A DNA stretch of 5,670 bases, taken from Methanosphaera sp. SHI613 (GTDB lineage Archaea; Methanobacteriota; Methanobacteria; Methanobacteriales; Methanobacteriaceae). The stretch lies in the NCBI GenBank assembly GCA_003266145.1, contig MVJJ01000106.1, positions 1 to 5,670 of the forward strand, read 5' to 3'. The notes beneath the pieces were generated by a model. The model saw nothing but the letters and a program-made list of their open reading frames with translations, had not been told where the DNA came from and did no database searches. A program made the translations under genes and the position numbers. Positions 1-4,741 of the stretch are shown here, one piece after another (the stretch's first letter is position 1; each line of letters begins with the position of its first letter).

Positions 1-132
1 TATAAAAGTATTACTTAAGAGTGAAAAAACATAATTTATGCCAACACTCTGATTAAAAAAAAAGTTCATATTAATAGGATGTGATGCTTTAGTTTATTTT
101 TCATATTATTTCATAATAGATGCAATTTAATC
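1..132. other. Gene-free A+T-rich left flank
   Basis: I see no supportable gene here. The stretch lies downstream of the leftward tsaC-DUF2098 operon. It contains a second A9 run at 55-63 (T9 on the minus strand), which could back up the operon terminator. It also contains a loose inverted repeat, AGAGTG at 18-23 against CACTCT at 45-50, enclosing the small palindrome CATAATTTATG at 30-40. The inverted repeat could be the 3' end structure of a gene lying to the left, but no coding sequence enters from that side on the plus strand: every plus frame meets a stop within the first 33 bases. Confidence 0.4.
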
Positions 133-166
133 AAAAAAAGATAATGAAGATAATCCTTTAATTATC
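133..166 (-). terminator. U-tract terminator of the tsaC-DUF2098 operon
   Basis: Reading the minus strand, GATAAT at 166-161 overlaps the DUF2098 stop codon. It can pair with ATTATC at 154-149, or with a second ATTATC copy at 145-140 that runs directly into seven T residues (139-133). A U-tract just after the stop is the usual mark of archaeal termination. The optional 6-bp stem makes it resemble an intrinsic terminator, but the stem is all A-T apart from one G-C pair and therefore weak. Confidence 0.55.
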
Positions 167-464
167 CTCCACCAACTGCATGTCCACTCATTTCAGAGCT
201 TACTTTTTTATTAACCTGCTTTTTAATATCTTCCATCGTAATTTCTTTAGGTTCATTGGTAGTGTCCTTATAATATTTCTTATCGGTTATTTCTATATTT
301 CGAGTGTTATACCATAATTTCGTCAAGTCATCATATTGAACCAATACCCATGAGCCGTCTTTATCGGTCTTGGTATCCATTACTTCACCAACGGTTCCAA
401 CTCTTGTATAAATTACATATGATCCTACTTCAATATCTCGTCCATGTTTATCTACAACTGACAT
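162..464 (-). CDS. DUF2098 family protein, function unknown
   Basis: This 100-residue soluble protein matches the DUF2098 pattern known from methanogens. Residues 11-28 (IEVGSYVIYTRVGTVGEV) are followed by a Lys/Asp turn and the strand SWVLVQYDD at 38-46, suggesting a small beta-barrel of SH3-like type; the fold is my inference. A predicted charged helix (about 73-91) links this domain to the C-terminal tail SGHAVGGG. There is no signal peptide, membrane segment or cysteine. The start at 464 is preceded by AAGGA at 480-476 with a long spacer of about 11 nt. The gene lies 26 nt downstream of tsaC on the same strand and is followed by a U-tract, so it is probably the last gene of that operon. 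The family has no assigned role that I know of. Family assignment is fairly firm; function is unknown. Confidence 0.82.
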   Translation of the reverse strand: MSVVDKHGRDIEVGSYVIYTRVGTVGEVMDTKTDKDGSWVLVQYDDLTKLWYNTRNIEITDKKYYKDTTNEPKEITMEDIKKQVNKKVSSEMSGHAVGGG

Positions 465-490
465 TACAATACACGTCCTTTATTAATAAT

Positions 491-1120
491 TTAATCATCA
501 TCATATAAATTCATTTTTAATATTTGATTTATCTTATCCTCATCACACTTCCCTTTACGTACAATAACAGGGTTGTTTCCCGTTAAATCTATGATTGTCG
601 AATAATTGTTATCCTTTAGATTACCATTGTCGATATAAATTGATATATCGCTACCCAATTGTTTGATTATGTCACATATATTATCTGGCGTTGCATTATT
701 TGATATGTTGGCACTTGTAGTGGTTATTGGAAATTCTCTGGTCAACTGAGAGGATATGTCATTGTCGGGTATTCTGATACCGATAATATCCGAATTAGCA
801 GTCAATAATGAAGGTATACCCTGCTGTTTTTTAACAAGCAATGTATATGGACCCGGAAGCAACAATCTGGCAATTTTCATTTGAACAGAATCTAGCTGTG
901 CCACCTCATCCAACTGTTTAAAGTCATGTACACATACGGATATTGCTTTATCATAACTTCTGTTTTTTACTTTAAAGACCTTATCAATAGCGTTAGAACT
1001 GCTTATGTTAGATGCTATACCATATATCGTATCTGTTGGATAAACGACAAGATTATCTTTAGACAATTCCTCGATAATCTCACATATTGCCTCATCATTC
1101 GGATTTTTAATTATTTTCAT
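491..1120 (-). CDS. tsaC: L-threonylcarbamoyladenylate synthase (TsaC/Sua5, YrdC domain)
   Basis: This cytosolic enzyme makes L-threonylcarbamoyl-AMP from L-threonine, bicarbonate and ATP. In archaea the KEOPS complex, with Kae1, transfers the threonylcarbamoyl group to A37 of ANN-decoding tRNAs to give t6A. The 209 residues form one YrdC domain. Visible family motifs are YPTDTIYG (27-34), KNR (52-54), LLPGPYTLLV (87-96), GIRIPD (114-119), TTSANIS (134-140), STIIDL (174-179) and VIVRKG (185-190). The C-terminal Sua5 domain of longer archaeal homologues is absent, so this is the short TsaC-like form; as I recall, the Methanothermobacter protein MTH1692 is similar in size. The start at 1120 has AGGAT at 1128-1124, a short spacer of about 4 nt, and fits the family N-terminus. 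The gene is first in a leftward operon with the DUF2098 gene and divergent from the phosphatidyltransferase gene. Confidence 0.93.
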   Translation of the reverse strand: MKIIKNPNDEAICEIIEELSKDNLVVYPTDTIYGIASNISSSNAIDKVFKVKNRSYDKAISVCVHDFKQLDEVAQLDSVQMKIARLLLPGPYTLLVKKQQGIPSLLTANSDIIGIRIPDNDISSQLTREFPITTTSANISNNATPDNICDIIKQLGSDISIYIDNGNLKDNNYSTIIDLTGNNPVIVRKGKCDEDKINQILKMNLYDDD

Positions 1121-1193
1121 AGTATCCTGTTTTAACTTTGATTATTGATTGTTATAATAATTATTATATAACTTTAGTTATAAATAGAATATT
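1121..1193. promoter_or_regulatory. Divergent promoter with a symmetric TATA box
   Basis: These 73 bases separate the tsaC start codon from the phosphatidyltransferase start codon and must hold both promoters. TTATATAA at 1164-1171 is a perfect 8-bp palindrome resembling an archaeal TATA box. With the usual spacing of about 25-27 nt it would place rightward transcription at about 1194, the A of the ATG, and leftward transcription at about 1141, leaving a leader of about 20 nt that contains the AGGAT ribosome site of tsaC. Alternative boxes are TTATAATAA (1152-1160, rightward start near 1181) and TTTATAAC on the minus strand (1184-1177). The start sites are predictions from spacing only. Confidence 0.5.
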
Positions 1194-1772
1194 ATGCTAA
1201 ATGATAAATTAAGACCAAAAACTAATAAGATTACCGGAGAGATTGGCCGGAAGATAGACATCAATCCGAATATCGTGACGATAATTGGTGCTCTAATCAG
1301 CATATTTTCTGGTGTACTTTACGCATCCGGTAATTTAGGGGCAGGGGCTTTATTTATAATTATTAGTGGATTTTGTGATGTTATTGATGGAGCCATAGCT
1401 CGTTCACAAAACCGTAAAACAAAATTTGGCGGATTTTTAGATTCTACATGTGATCGCTTTGCAGACGCTGCAATACTCATAGGTATATTATACAGTGGAT
1501 TTGTTGATCCGGTATTATGTGCTCTTGCAATACATGCATCATTAACCGTAAGTTACATACGTTCACGTGCCGAAAGTGAAGGATTGAACTGTACGGTTGG
1601 AATAGCCGAAAGAGCCGAAAGATTACTTATCATCGTAATAGGTTCCATAATAGCTGCGATATTTGGTGGATCACATACAATCATGATATTGACAATCGGA
1701 GTTTTAACCATATTAAGTTATGTTACAGTCTTCCAAAGAGTATACTATGTATGGAATGAGTTAGATAGATAA
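1194..1772 (+). CDS. CDP-alcohol phosphatidyltransferase, probable archaetidylinositol phosphate synthase
   Basis: This integral membrane enzyme of 192 residues probably transfers the archaetidyl group from CDP-archaeol to 1L-myo-inositol 1-phosphate, giving archaetidyl-myo-inositol phosphate for polar lipids. The full CDP-alcohol phosphatidyltransferase signature is present with exact spacing: D62, D65, G66, A69, R70, G79, D83 and D87; the aspartates bind the metal and CDP. Hydrophobic stretches at roughly 28-45, 50-64, 89-120, 143-158 and 163-182 fit the six-helix family fold. YIRSRAES (121-128) follows the fourth helix. The substrate is inferred: as I recall, the characterised Methanothermobacter enzyme (MTH1691) sits next to a Sua5 homologue (MTH1692), as here. 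Archaetidylglycerol- or archaetidylserine-type enzymes share the motif and are the alternatives. No Shine-Dalgarno sequence precedes the ATG. The next in-frame upstream bases are non-coding A+T-rich DNA, so I kept this start. Confidence 0.85.
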   Translation: MLNDKLRPKTNKITGEIGRKIDINPNIVTIIGALISIFSGVLYASGNLGAGALFIIISGFCDVIDGAIARSQNRKTKFGGFLDSTCDRFADAAILIGILYSGFVDPVLCALAIHASLTVSYIRSRAESEGLNCTVGIAERAERLLIIVIGSIIAAIFGGSHTIMILTIGVLTILSYVTVFQRVYYVWNELDR

Positions 1773-1781
1773 GTCATCAAT

Positions 1782-1898
1782 TTAATTTTTTTAAAAAAAG
1801 GACTAATATTCTATAAATAATCATGATAATCCATATTATCATCTTAAACCCCTATTTTTTAAACAATATTAATTTTGGTAAAAGATTTTTTCATTTTT
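1782..1898 (+). terminator. U-tract termination zone after the phosphatidyltransferase gene
   Basis: Beginning about 10 nt after the stop codon, the plus strand has T7 at 1786-1792 (followed at once by A7), T6 at 1855-1860, T6 at 1886-1891 and T5 at 1894-1898. Serial U-tracts of this kind are typical archaeal termination regions. The T6 at 1855 also follows the perfect hairpin at 1823-1842 by 12 nt. Which tract is used cannot be told from sequence. Confidence 0.5.
1823..1842. repeat. Perfect 8-bp inverted repeat with 4-nt loop
   Basis: ATGATAAT (1823-1830) and ATTATCAT (1835-1842) are exact reverse complements around the loop CCAT. In RNA this is a small hairpin ahead of a T6 tract; in DNA it could be a dimeric regulator site. 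It lies in the 275-nt spacer (1773-2047), which otherwise holds U-tracts, a second GATAATTATC palindrome at 1933-1942 and a TATA-like box. No open reading frame of note occurs in that spacer. Confidence 0.5.
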
Positions 1899-1932
1899 AA
1901 TTATGTCATTAGAACAATTCTGATTTTTCACT

Positions 1933-1942
1933 GATAATTATC
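1933..1942. repeat. 10-bp palindrome GATAATTATC
   Basis: This perfect palindrome uses the same GATAAT/ATTATC half-sites as the dyad at 1823-1842, here without a spacer. It lies 43 nt upstream of the TATA-like box of the flavoprotein gene, a position compatible with an activator or repressor site. GATAAT also occurs singly at several places inside genes of this A+T-rich window, so chance is a real alternative. Confidence 0.3.
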
Positions 1943-1984
1943 GATTTATATCAAAAACAACCTACTCGATTCTACGATAAATAA

Positions 1985-2047
1985 TTAAATATATCCTAGA
2001 AAAATAATAAATTATAACTAAAAAGCCATATTTTATAAGTTGATACT
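1985..2047 (+). promoter_or_regulatory. Probable promoter and leader of the flavoprotein-methyltransferase operon
   Basis: TTAAATATA at 1985-1993 resembles the archaeal TATA consensus and would place the transcription start at about 2015-2018, leaving a leader of about 30 nt. The ribosome site is weak: GTTGAT at 2039-2044 matches the GGTGAT form of the anti-Shine-Dalgarno complement with one mismatch, 3 nt before the ATG. This suggests modest translation. The assignment is by pattern only. Confidence 0.42.
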
Positions 2048-3283
2048 ATGAAGTTATATAATACCGTTATTGTTGGTGCAGGTGCAAGCGGCATCCTAGC
2101 AGCCATTTACTTAAATGATTCAAACAGTCTTCTTTTAGAGAAAAATGATATTTTTGGTAAAAAAATGTTAATTACTGGTGGTGGCCGCTGCAATGTTACA
2201 AACAATGCGTCATTTAATGAGTACATGAAATGCTATTATAATTCGGGCAATTATTATAGACAGGCATTCACTAATTTTTTCAACGATGATATCATAAGAT
2301 TGCTGGAAGATAATAACTGTAAGACAAAGATTGAAGAGGACAACAGAGTATTTCCGGTAAGTGACGATTCGAAAAGTGTCGTTGATACTCTTGTAAAGGT
2401 TCTTAAAAAATCAAATACCAAATATCAATTGGGCTCCAAGGTAACGGATATCTCAAAAAGTGATAATGTATTCATAATAAAATACAACGGCAAGAAGATT
2501 AAATCAAGAAATGTGATACTAGCAACGGGCAGCAACAGTTATCCGAAGACTGGCTCTGATGGTGATGGCTACCTGCTTGCCAAGAAGTTAGGTCATGATG
2601 TTCCGGAGAACATTGGAGGATTATGTCCCATCGAGATAGAGGAAAAATGGATAAACAAGCTTCAGGGAATAACCATAAACGTTCATTTGGAAATCAAGGC
2701 AGACAATAAACGTATCGTGAAGGATCATGCTTCGCTACTTTTTACACATAAGGGTCTTAGCGGACATTGTATACTAAATAACAGCATGAAGATTGAAAGC
2801 AACATCAGAAAGAAGAAAAAATTAATCATTTATTTAGACCTCGCCGATAGCTACAGCTATGAACAACTTGACAAGACATTACAGGATGACTTCAAAGACA
2901 ATCCCAAGAAGCATTTGAAGGGTTATCTTCACAAGTATCTTCCAAAGAATATGACAAGCGTATTTTTGGAGGCAATTGCTATTGAAGACAAAACATTAAA
3001 CCAGACCACAAAGCAAGATCGTATTGTGATAAGGGATAATCTTAAGAAGCTGAAGCTGAACATAAAAAGAGTTTGTCTTGAGGATGCCATGGTTACAAAC
3101 AGTGGTATTAAGCAAAAGGAGATAGATCCTAATACATGTGAGTCAAAGATTGTGAATAACCTTTACATTACAGGCGAATTGATTGAAGGATGTGGCATAT
3201 GTGGCGGATTTAATTTACAGAAGGCATTTTCTACAGGTGTTTTGGCGGCTTGCAGTATAAACGGGAGTTATTTACATGATTAG
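2048..3283 (+). CDS. HI0933/BaiN-type FAD-dependent oxidoreductase, substrate unknown
   Basis: This 411-residue cytosolic flavoprotein belongs to the HI0933-like group (TIGR00275), annotated variously as NAD(P)/FAD-dependent oxidoreductase or BaiN-like. The N-terminal Rossmann motif is VIVGAGASG (7-15). The family signature GGGRCNVTN spans 44-52, with the preceding FGKKMLIT. The second nucleotide motif VILATGSNSYPKTGS (156-170) continues into DGDGYLLAKKLGH. LFTHKGLSG (231-239) marks the inserted domain. VTNSGIKQKEID (349-360), ESKIVNNLYITGE (365-377) and GGFNLQKAFSTG (386-397) complete the C-terminal FAD site. Length is normal and nothing is truncated. The segment GCGIC (381-385) stands where relatives often have an Asp-rich DxDGxxGG sequence, giving two nearby cysteines. 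Physiological substrates are poorly established in this family, so I name none. The last 8 nt overlap the next gene, implying translational coupling. Lysine is often AAG here, unlike aroA'. Confidence 0.88.
   Translation: MKLYNTVIVGAGASGILAAIYLNDSNSLLLEKNDIFGKKMLITGGGRCNVTNNASFNEYMKCYYNSGNYYRQAFTNFFNDDIIRLLEDNNCKTKIEEDNRVFPVSDDSKSVVDTLVKVLKKSNTKYQLGSKVTDISKSDNVFIIKYNGKKIKSRNVILATGSNSYPKTGSDGDGYLLAKKLGHDVPENIGGLCPIEIEEKWINKLQGITINVHLEIKADNKRIVKDHASLLFTHKGLSGHCILNNSMKIESNIRKKKKLIIYLDLADSYSYEQLDKTLQDDFKDNPKKHLKGYLHKYLPKNMTSVFLEAIAIEDKTLNQTTKQDRIVIRDNLKKLKLNIKRVCLEDAMVTNSGIKQKEIDPNTCESKIVNNLYITGELIEGCGICGGFNLQKAFSTGVLAACSINGSYLHD
3263..3278 (+). promoter_or_regulatory. Ribosome site deciding the methyltransferase start
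   Basis: GGGAG at 3263-3267 lies 8 nt before the ATG at 3276, inside the end of the flavoprotein gene. A stronger-looking AGGAGG at 3310-3315 precedes an in-frame ATG at 3318 by only 2 nt, too close for normal initiation, and using it would drop the first 14 residues. I therefore favour 3276. Confidence 0.6.
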
Positions 3284-3776
3284 CATTAGTTATGATAGAA
3301 GACAGTATCAGGAGGATATGATAAGGTACGTTGAAAGTTTTGATAATGTGGTGGAACTTGGTTGCCATGTGGGCTCATCAACGAAAATATTATCCAAACT
3401 TTGCCAGGACGCTACGGTATATGCCTTTGACAATAGCCCCGAAAGCGTTGATGCCATGAATAATCTCGGCATCGAATATAACAACATCATCTTTGAACGC
3501 GTGGATGTTAGGGATAAGCAGTTTTTGTATGATTTCGTTGAAAGTCATGAAAAGATAGACGTGTTATGTATTGATTTGGGTGGTGGTTATCATCCGGATA
3601 CTGTATTTAAGGTATTTTATTTATGGTCATCACTCCTAAAGCCTAGGATTACATTACTTAGAAACAGAGGTTTGGTTGATTTTATTAATTCATCCATTTC
3701 AAGTGAAAACATCCGTTCGGATGAGGGATATCTGTCATCATGTGCAAATGATATTATACCAAAAGAGCTTAAATAA
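3276..3776 (+). CDS. Small Rossmann-fold methyltransferase-like protein, function unknown
   Basis: This 166-residue soluble protein has the order of elements of a class I S-adenosylmethionine methyltransferase. VVELGCHVGSST (25-36) stands at motif I, where the usual GxGxG reads G-C-H-V-G. VYAFDNSPESV (48-58) has the acidic residue after strand 2 (D52) that would bind the ribose. IIFERVDVRD (71-80) resembles motif III, and IDVLCIDLGGGYHPDT (94-109) resembles the catalytic motif IV region. LLKPRITLLRNRGLVDF (120-136) forms the later strand. It is shorter than a typical methyltransferase and lacks a recognisable substrate domain, so substrate and even activity are open. The start codon lies within the flavoprotein stop region (ATGATTAG), an 8-nt overlap that ties the two genes together. 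I do not recognise a named family. The call rests on motif order. Confidence 0.75.
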   Translation: MISISYDRRQYQEDMIRYVESFDNVVELGCHVGSSTKILSKLCQDATVYAFDNSPESVDAMNNLGIEYNNIIFERVDVRDKQFLYDFVESHEKIDVLCIDLGGGYHPDTVFKVFYLWSSLLKPRITLLRNRGLVDFINSSISSENIRSDEGYLSSCANDIIPKELK

Positions 3777-3786
3777 AACAATGAGC

Positions 3787-3816
3787 AATAAACAATCATT
3801 TTATTACAAATTTTTT
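3787..3816 (+). terminator. Terminator of the flavoprotein-methyltransferase operon
   Basis: AATAAA at 3787-3792 and TTTATT at 3800-3805 can form a weak 6-bp A-T stem with a 7-nt loop, 10 nt after the methyltransferase stop. T6 at 3811-3816 follows, and is itself followed by A6. The U-tract is the more trustworthy sign; the stem is weak. Confidence 0.45.
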
Positions 3817-3825
3817 AAAAAATAT

Positions 3826-3861
3826 CGTTTAAAATATACGTTTTAAAAATAACATTGTTAT
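3826..3861. promoter_or_regulatory. Cluster of repeats upstream of aroA', possible operator
   Basis: Three overlapping patterns lie 77-112 nt before the aroA' start. Two near direct repeats begin CGTTT at 3826 and 3839, 13 nt apart. An inverted repeat pairs TTTAAAA (3828-3834) with TTTTAAA (3841-3847). A near-perfect palindrome, ATAACATTGTTAT (3849-3861), has 6-bp arms around a single T. TTTAAAATATA at 3828-3838 also resembles a TATA box. The placement upstream of an aromatic amino acid biosynthesis operon would suit a regulator, but no specific regulator can be named from this. Confidence 0.35.
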
Positions 3862-3869
3862 AATAACCA

Positions 3870-3937
3870 TTTTTAAATACAAAATACAAATATAATATTT
3901 AGAAAAAAACAATTGCCCAAAAAGATGAAGGGATAAT
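3870..3937 (+). promoter_or_regulatory. Core promoter, leader and ribosome site of the aroA'-aroB' operon
   Basis: Two TATA-like boxes are present: TTTAAATA at 3872-3879 and TATAATAT at 3891-3898, the latter after an A-rich stretch that could serve as BRE. They predict transcription starts near 3902 and 3921. The ribosome site GAAGGGAT (3927-3934) ends 3 nt before the ATG and is one of the clearer ones in the window. Which TATA box is used is undecided. Confidence 0.5.
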
Positions 3938-4732
3938 ATGATTGGAAAAAAAATAAGAATTGAAAGAATAATCAACAGAAAAACAGGAAAATGTGTAATT
4001 GCCCCTATGGATCATGGAATAAGCGGTGGACCAATACCAGGAATCATCAACATGACAGAAACCATCGATTCAGTTGCAAGCGGAGGAGCAAACGCCGTAT
4101 TAATGCATAAAGGTATGGTAATAAACGGTCACCGTGGATACGGATCAGACATAGGATTAATCATACACTTATCAGCAAGTACCGATTTAAGCGTAGACCC
4201 ATTCCACAAAGTACAAGTAACCAGTGTTGAAAAAGCACTTAAACTAGGAGCAGACGCAGTCAGCGTACACGTAAATATCGGAAGCGAAAAGGAACCTGAA
4301 ATGCTACAGACCACCGGTAAAATAGCAGAAACATGTGCCGAATGGGGAATGCCACTTCTTGCAATGATGTACCCACGCGGACCAAAAATAAGCAACGAAC
4401 ACGACCCTGAAGTCGTTAAACTAGCAGCACGTGTAGGAGCAGAACTGGGAGCAGACATCGTAAAAACAAACTACACCGGAGACCCGGACTCATTCAAGGA
4501 AGTAGTTGACGGATGTCCAGTACCTGTAATAATTGCAGGAGGACCAAAAATAGAAACTGAAAGACAACTGTTCGAAATGGTATATGATGCCATTGATGTA
4601 GGAGGAGCAGGAGTAGCATTCGGAAGAAACATATTCCAGGCAAAAGATCCTGCAAAAATGACACGTGCATTAGTCGGAGTGGTACATGAAAAAATGACCC
4701 CTGATGAAGCATTAGACATAATTAACGAATAG
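3938..4732 (+). CDS. aroA': 2-amino-3,7-dideoxy-D-threo-hept-6-ulosonate synthase
   Basis: This class I aldolase-like enzyme (EC 2.2.1.10, the MJ0400 family) condenses L-aspartate semialdehyde with 6-deoxy-5-ketofructose 1-phosphate to give ADH, the first step of the archaeal entry to the shikimate pathway that bypasses DAHP synthase. The 264 residues form a single TIM barrel. The catalytic residues known for MJ0400 (Asp33, Tyr153, Lys184) correspond, with a constant offset of 8, to D25 in APMDHGI, Y145 in MMYPRGP and K176 in IVKTNYTGD, the Schiff-base lysine. Phosphate-binding glycines appear in IIAGGPK (198-204) and GGAGVAFGRNIF (222-233). Length is normal. aroB' follows after 9 nt, so the two enzymes of successive steps are co-transcribed. 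Codon use is biased (lysine nearly all AAA, glycine mostly GGA), consistent with high expression. The related archaeal fructose-bisphosphate aldolases are the alternative call; the context supports ADH synthase. Confidence 0.94.
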   Translation: MIGKKIRIERIINRKTGKCVIAPMDHGISGGPIPGIINMTETIDSVASGGANAVLMHKGMVINGHRGYGSDIGLIIHLSASTDLSVDPFHKVQVTSVEKALKLGADAVSVHVNIGSEKEPEMLQTTGKIAETCAEWGMPLLAMMYPRGPKISNEHDPEVVKLAARVGAELGADIVKTNYTGDPDSFKEVVDGCPVPVIIAGGPKIETERQLFEMVYDAIDVGGAGVAFGRNIFQAKDPAKMTRALVGVVHEKMTPDEALDIINE

Positions 4733-4741
4733 GTGTATATC

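Noticed and set aside
1..69. Minus-strand frame beginning ATG at 69 and open to the left edge (23 codons)
   Set aside because: It has no ribosome site, begins with a T9 run, and is too short to judge. Its position after the operon terminator is possible for a gene start, but nothing positive supports it.
926..1135. Plus-strand open frame of 69 codons opposite the start of tsaC
   Set aside because: It overlaps conserved TsaC motifs on the other strand, and its tyrosine/isoleucine-rich translation shows no family likeness.
140..1942. GATAAT as a genome-specific regulatory word
   Set aside because: Single copies also occur inside tsaC, the flavoprotein, the methyltransferase gene and the aroA' leader, as expected in A+T-rich DNA. 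Only the paired, symmetric copies were kept as a weak finding.
1773..2047. tRNA, riboswitch or CRISPR repeat in the longest spacer
   Set aside because: I found no cloverleaf-like G+C-rich stems, no TTCGA-type loop, no regularly spaced repeats and no known aptamer core.
3308..3799. Two 60-codon minus-strand frames opposite the methyltransferase-like gene
   Set aside because: They have no ribosome sites or family motifs, and the sense frame has ordered Rossmann motifs and a coupled start.
4129..4712. Further minus-strand open frames inside aroA' (4129-4458 and 4494-4712)
   Set aside because: They are shadows of the conserved aroA' frame, with no ribosome site and no recognisable protein.
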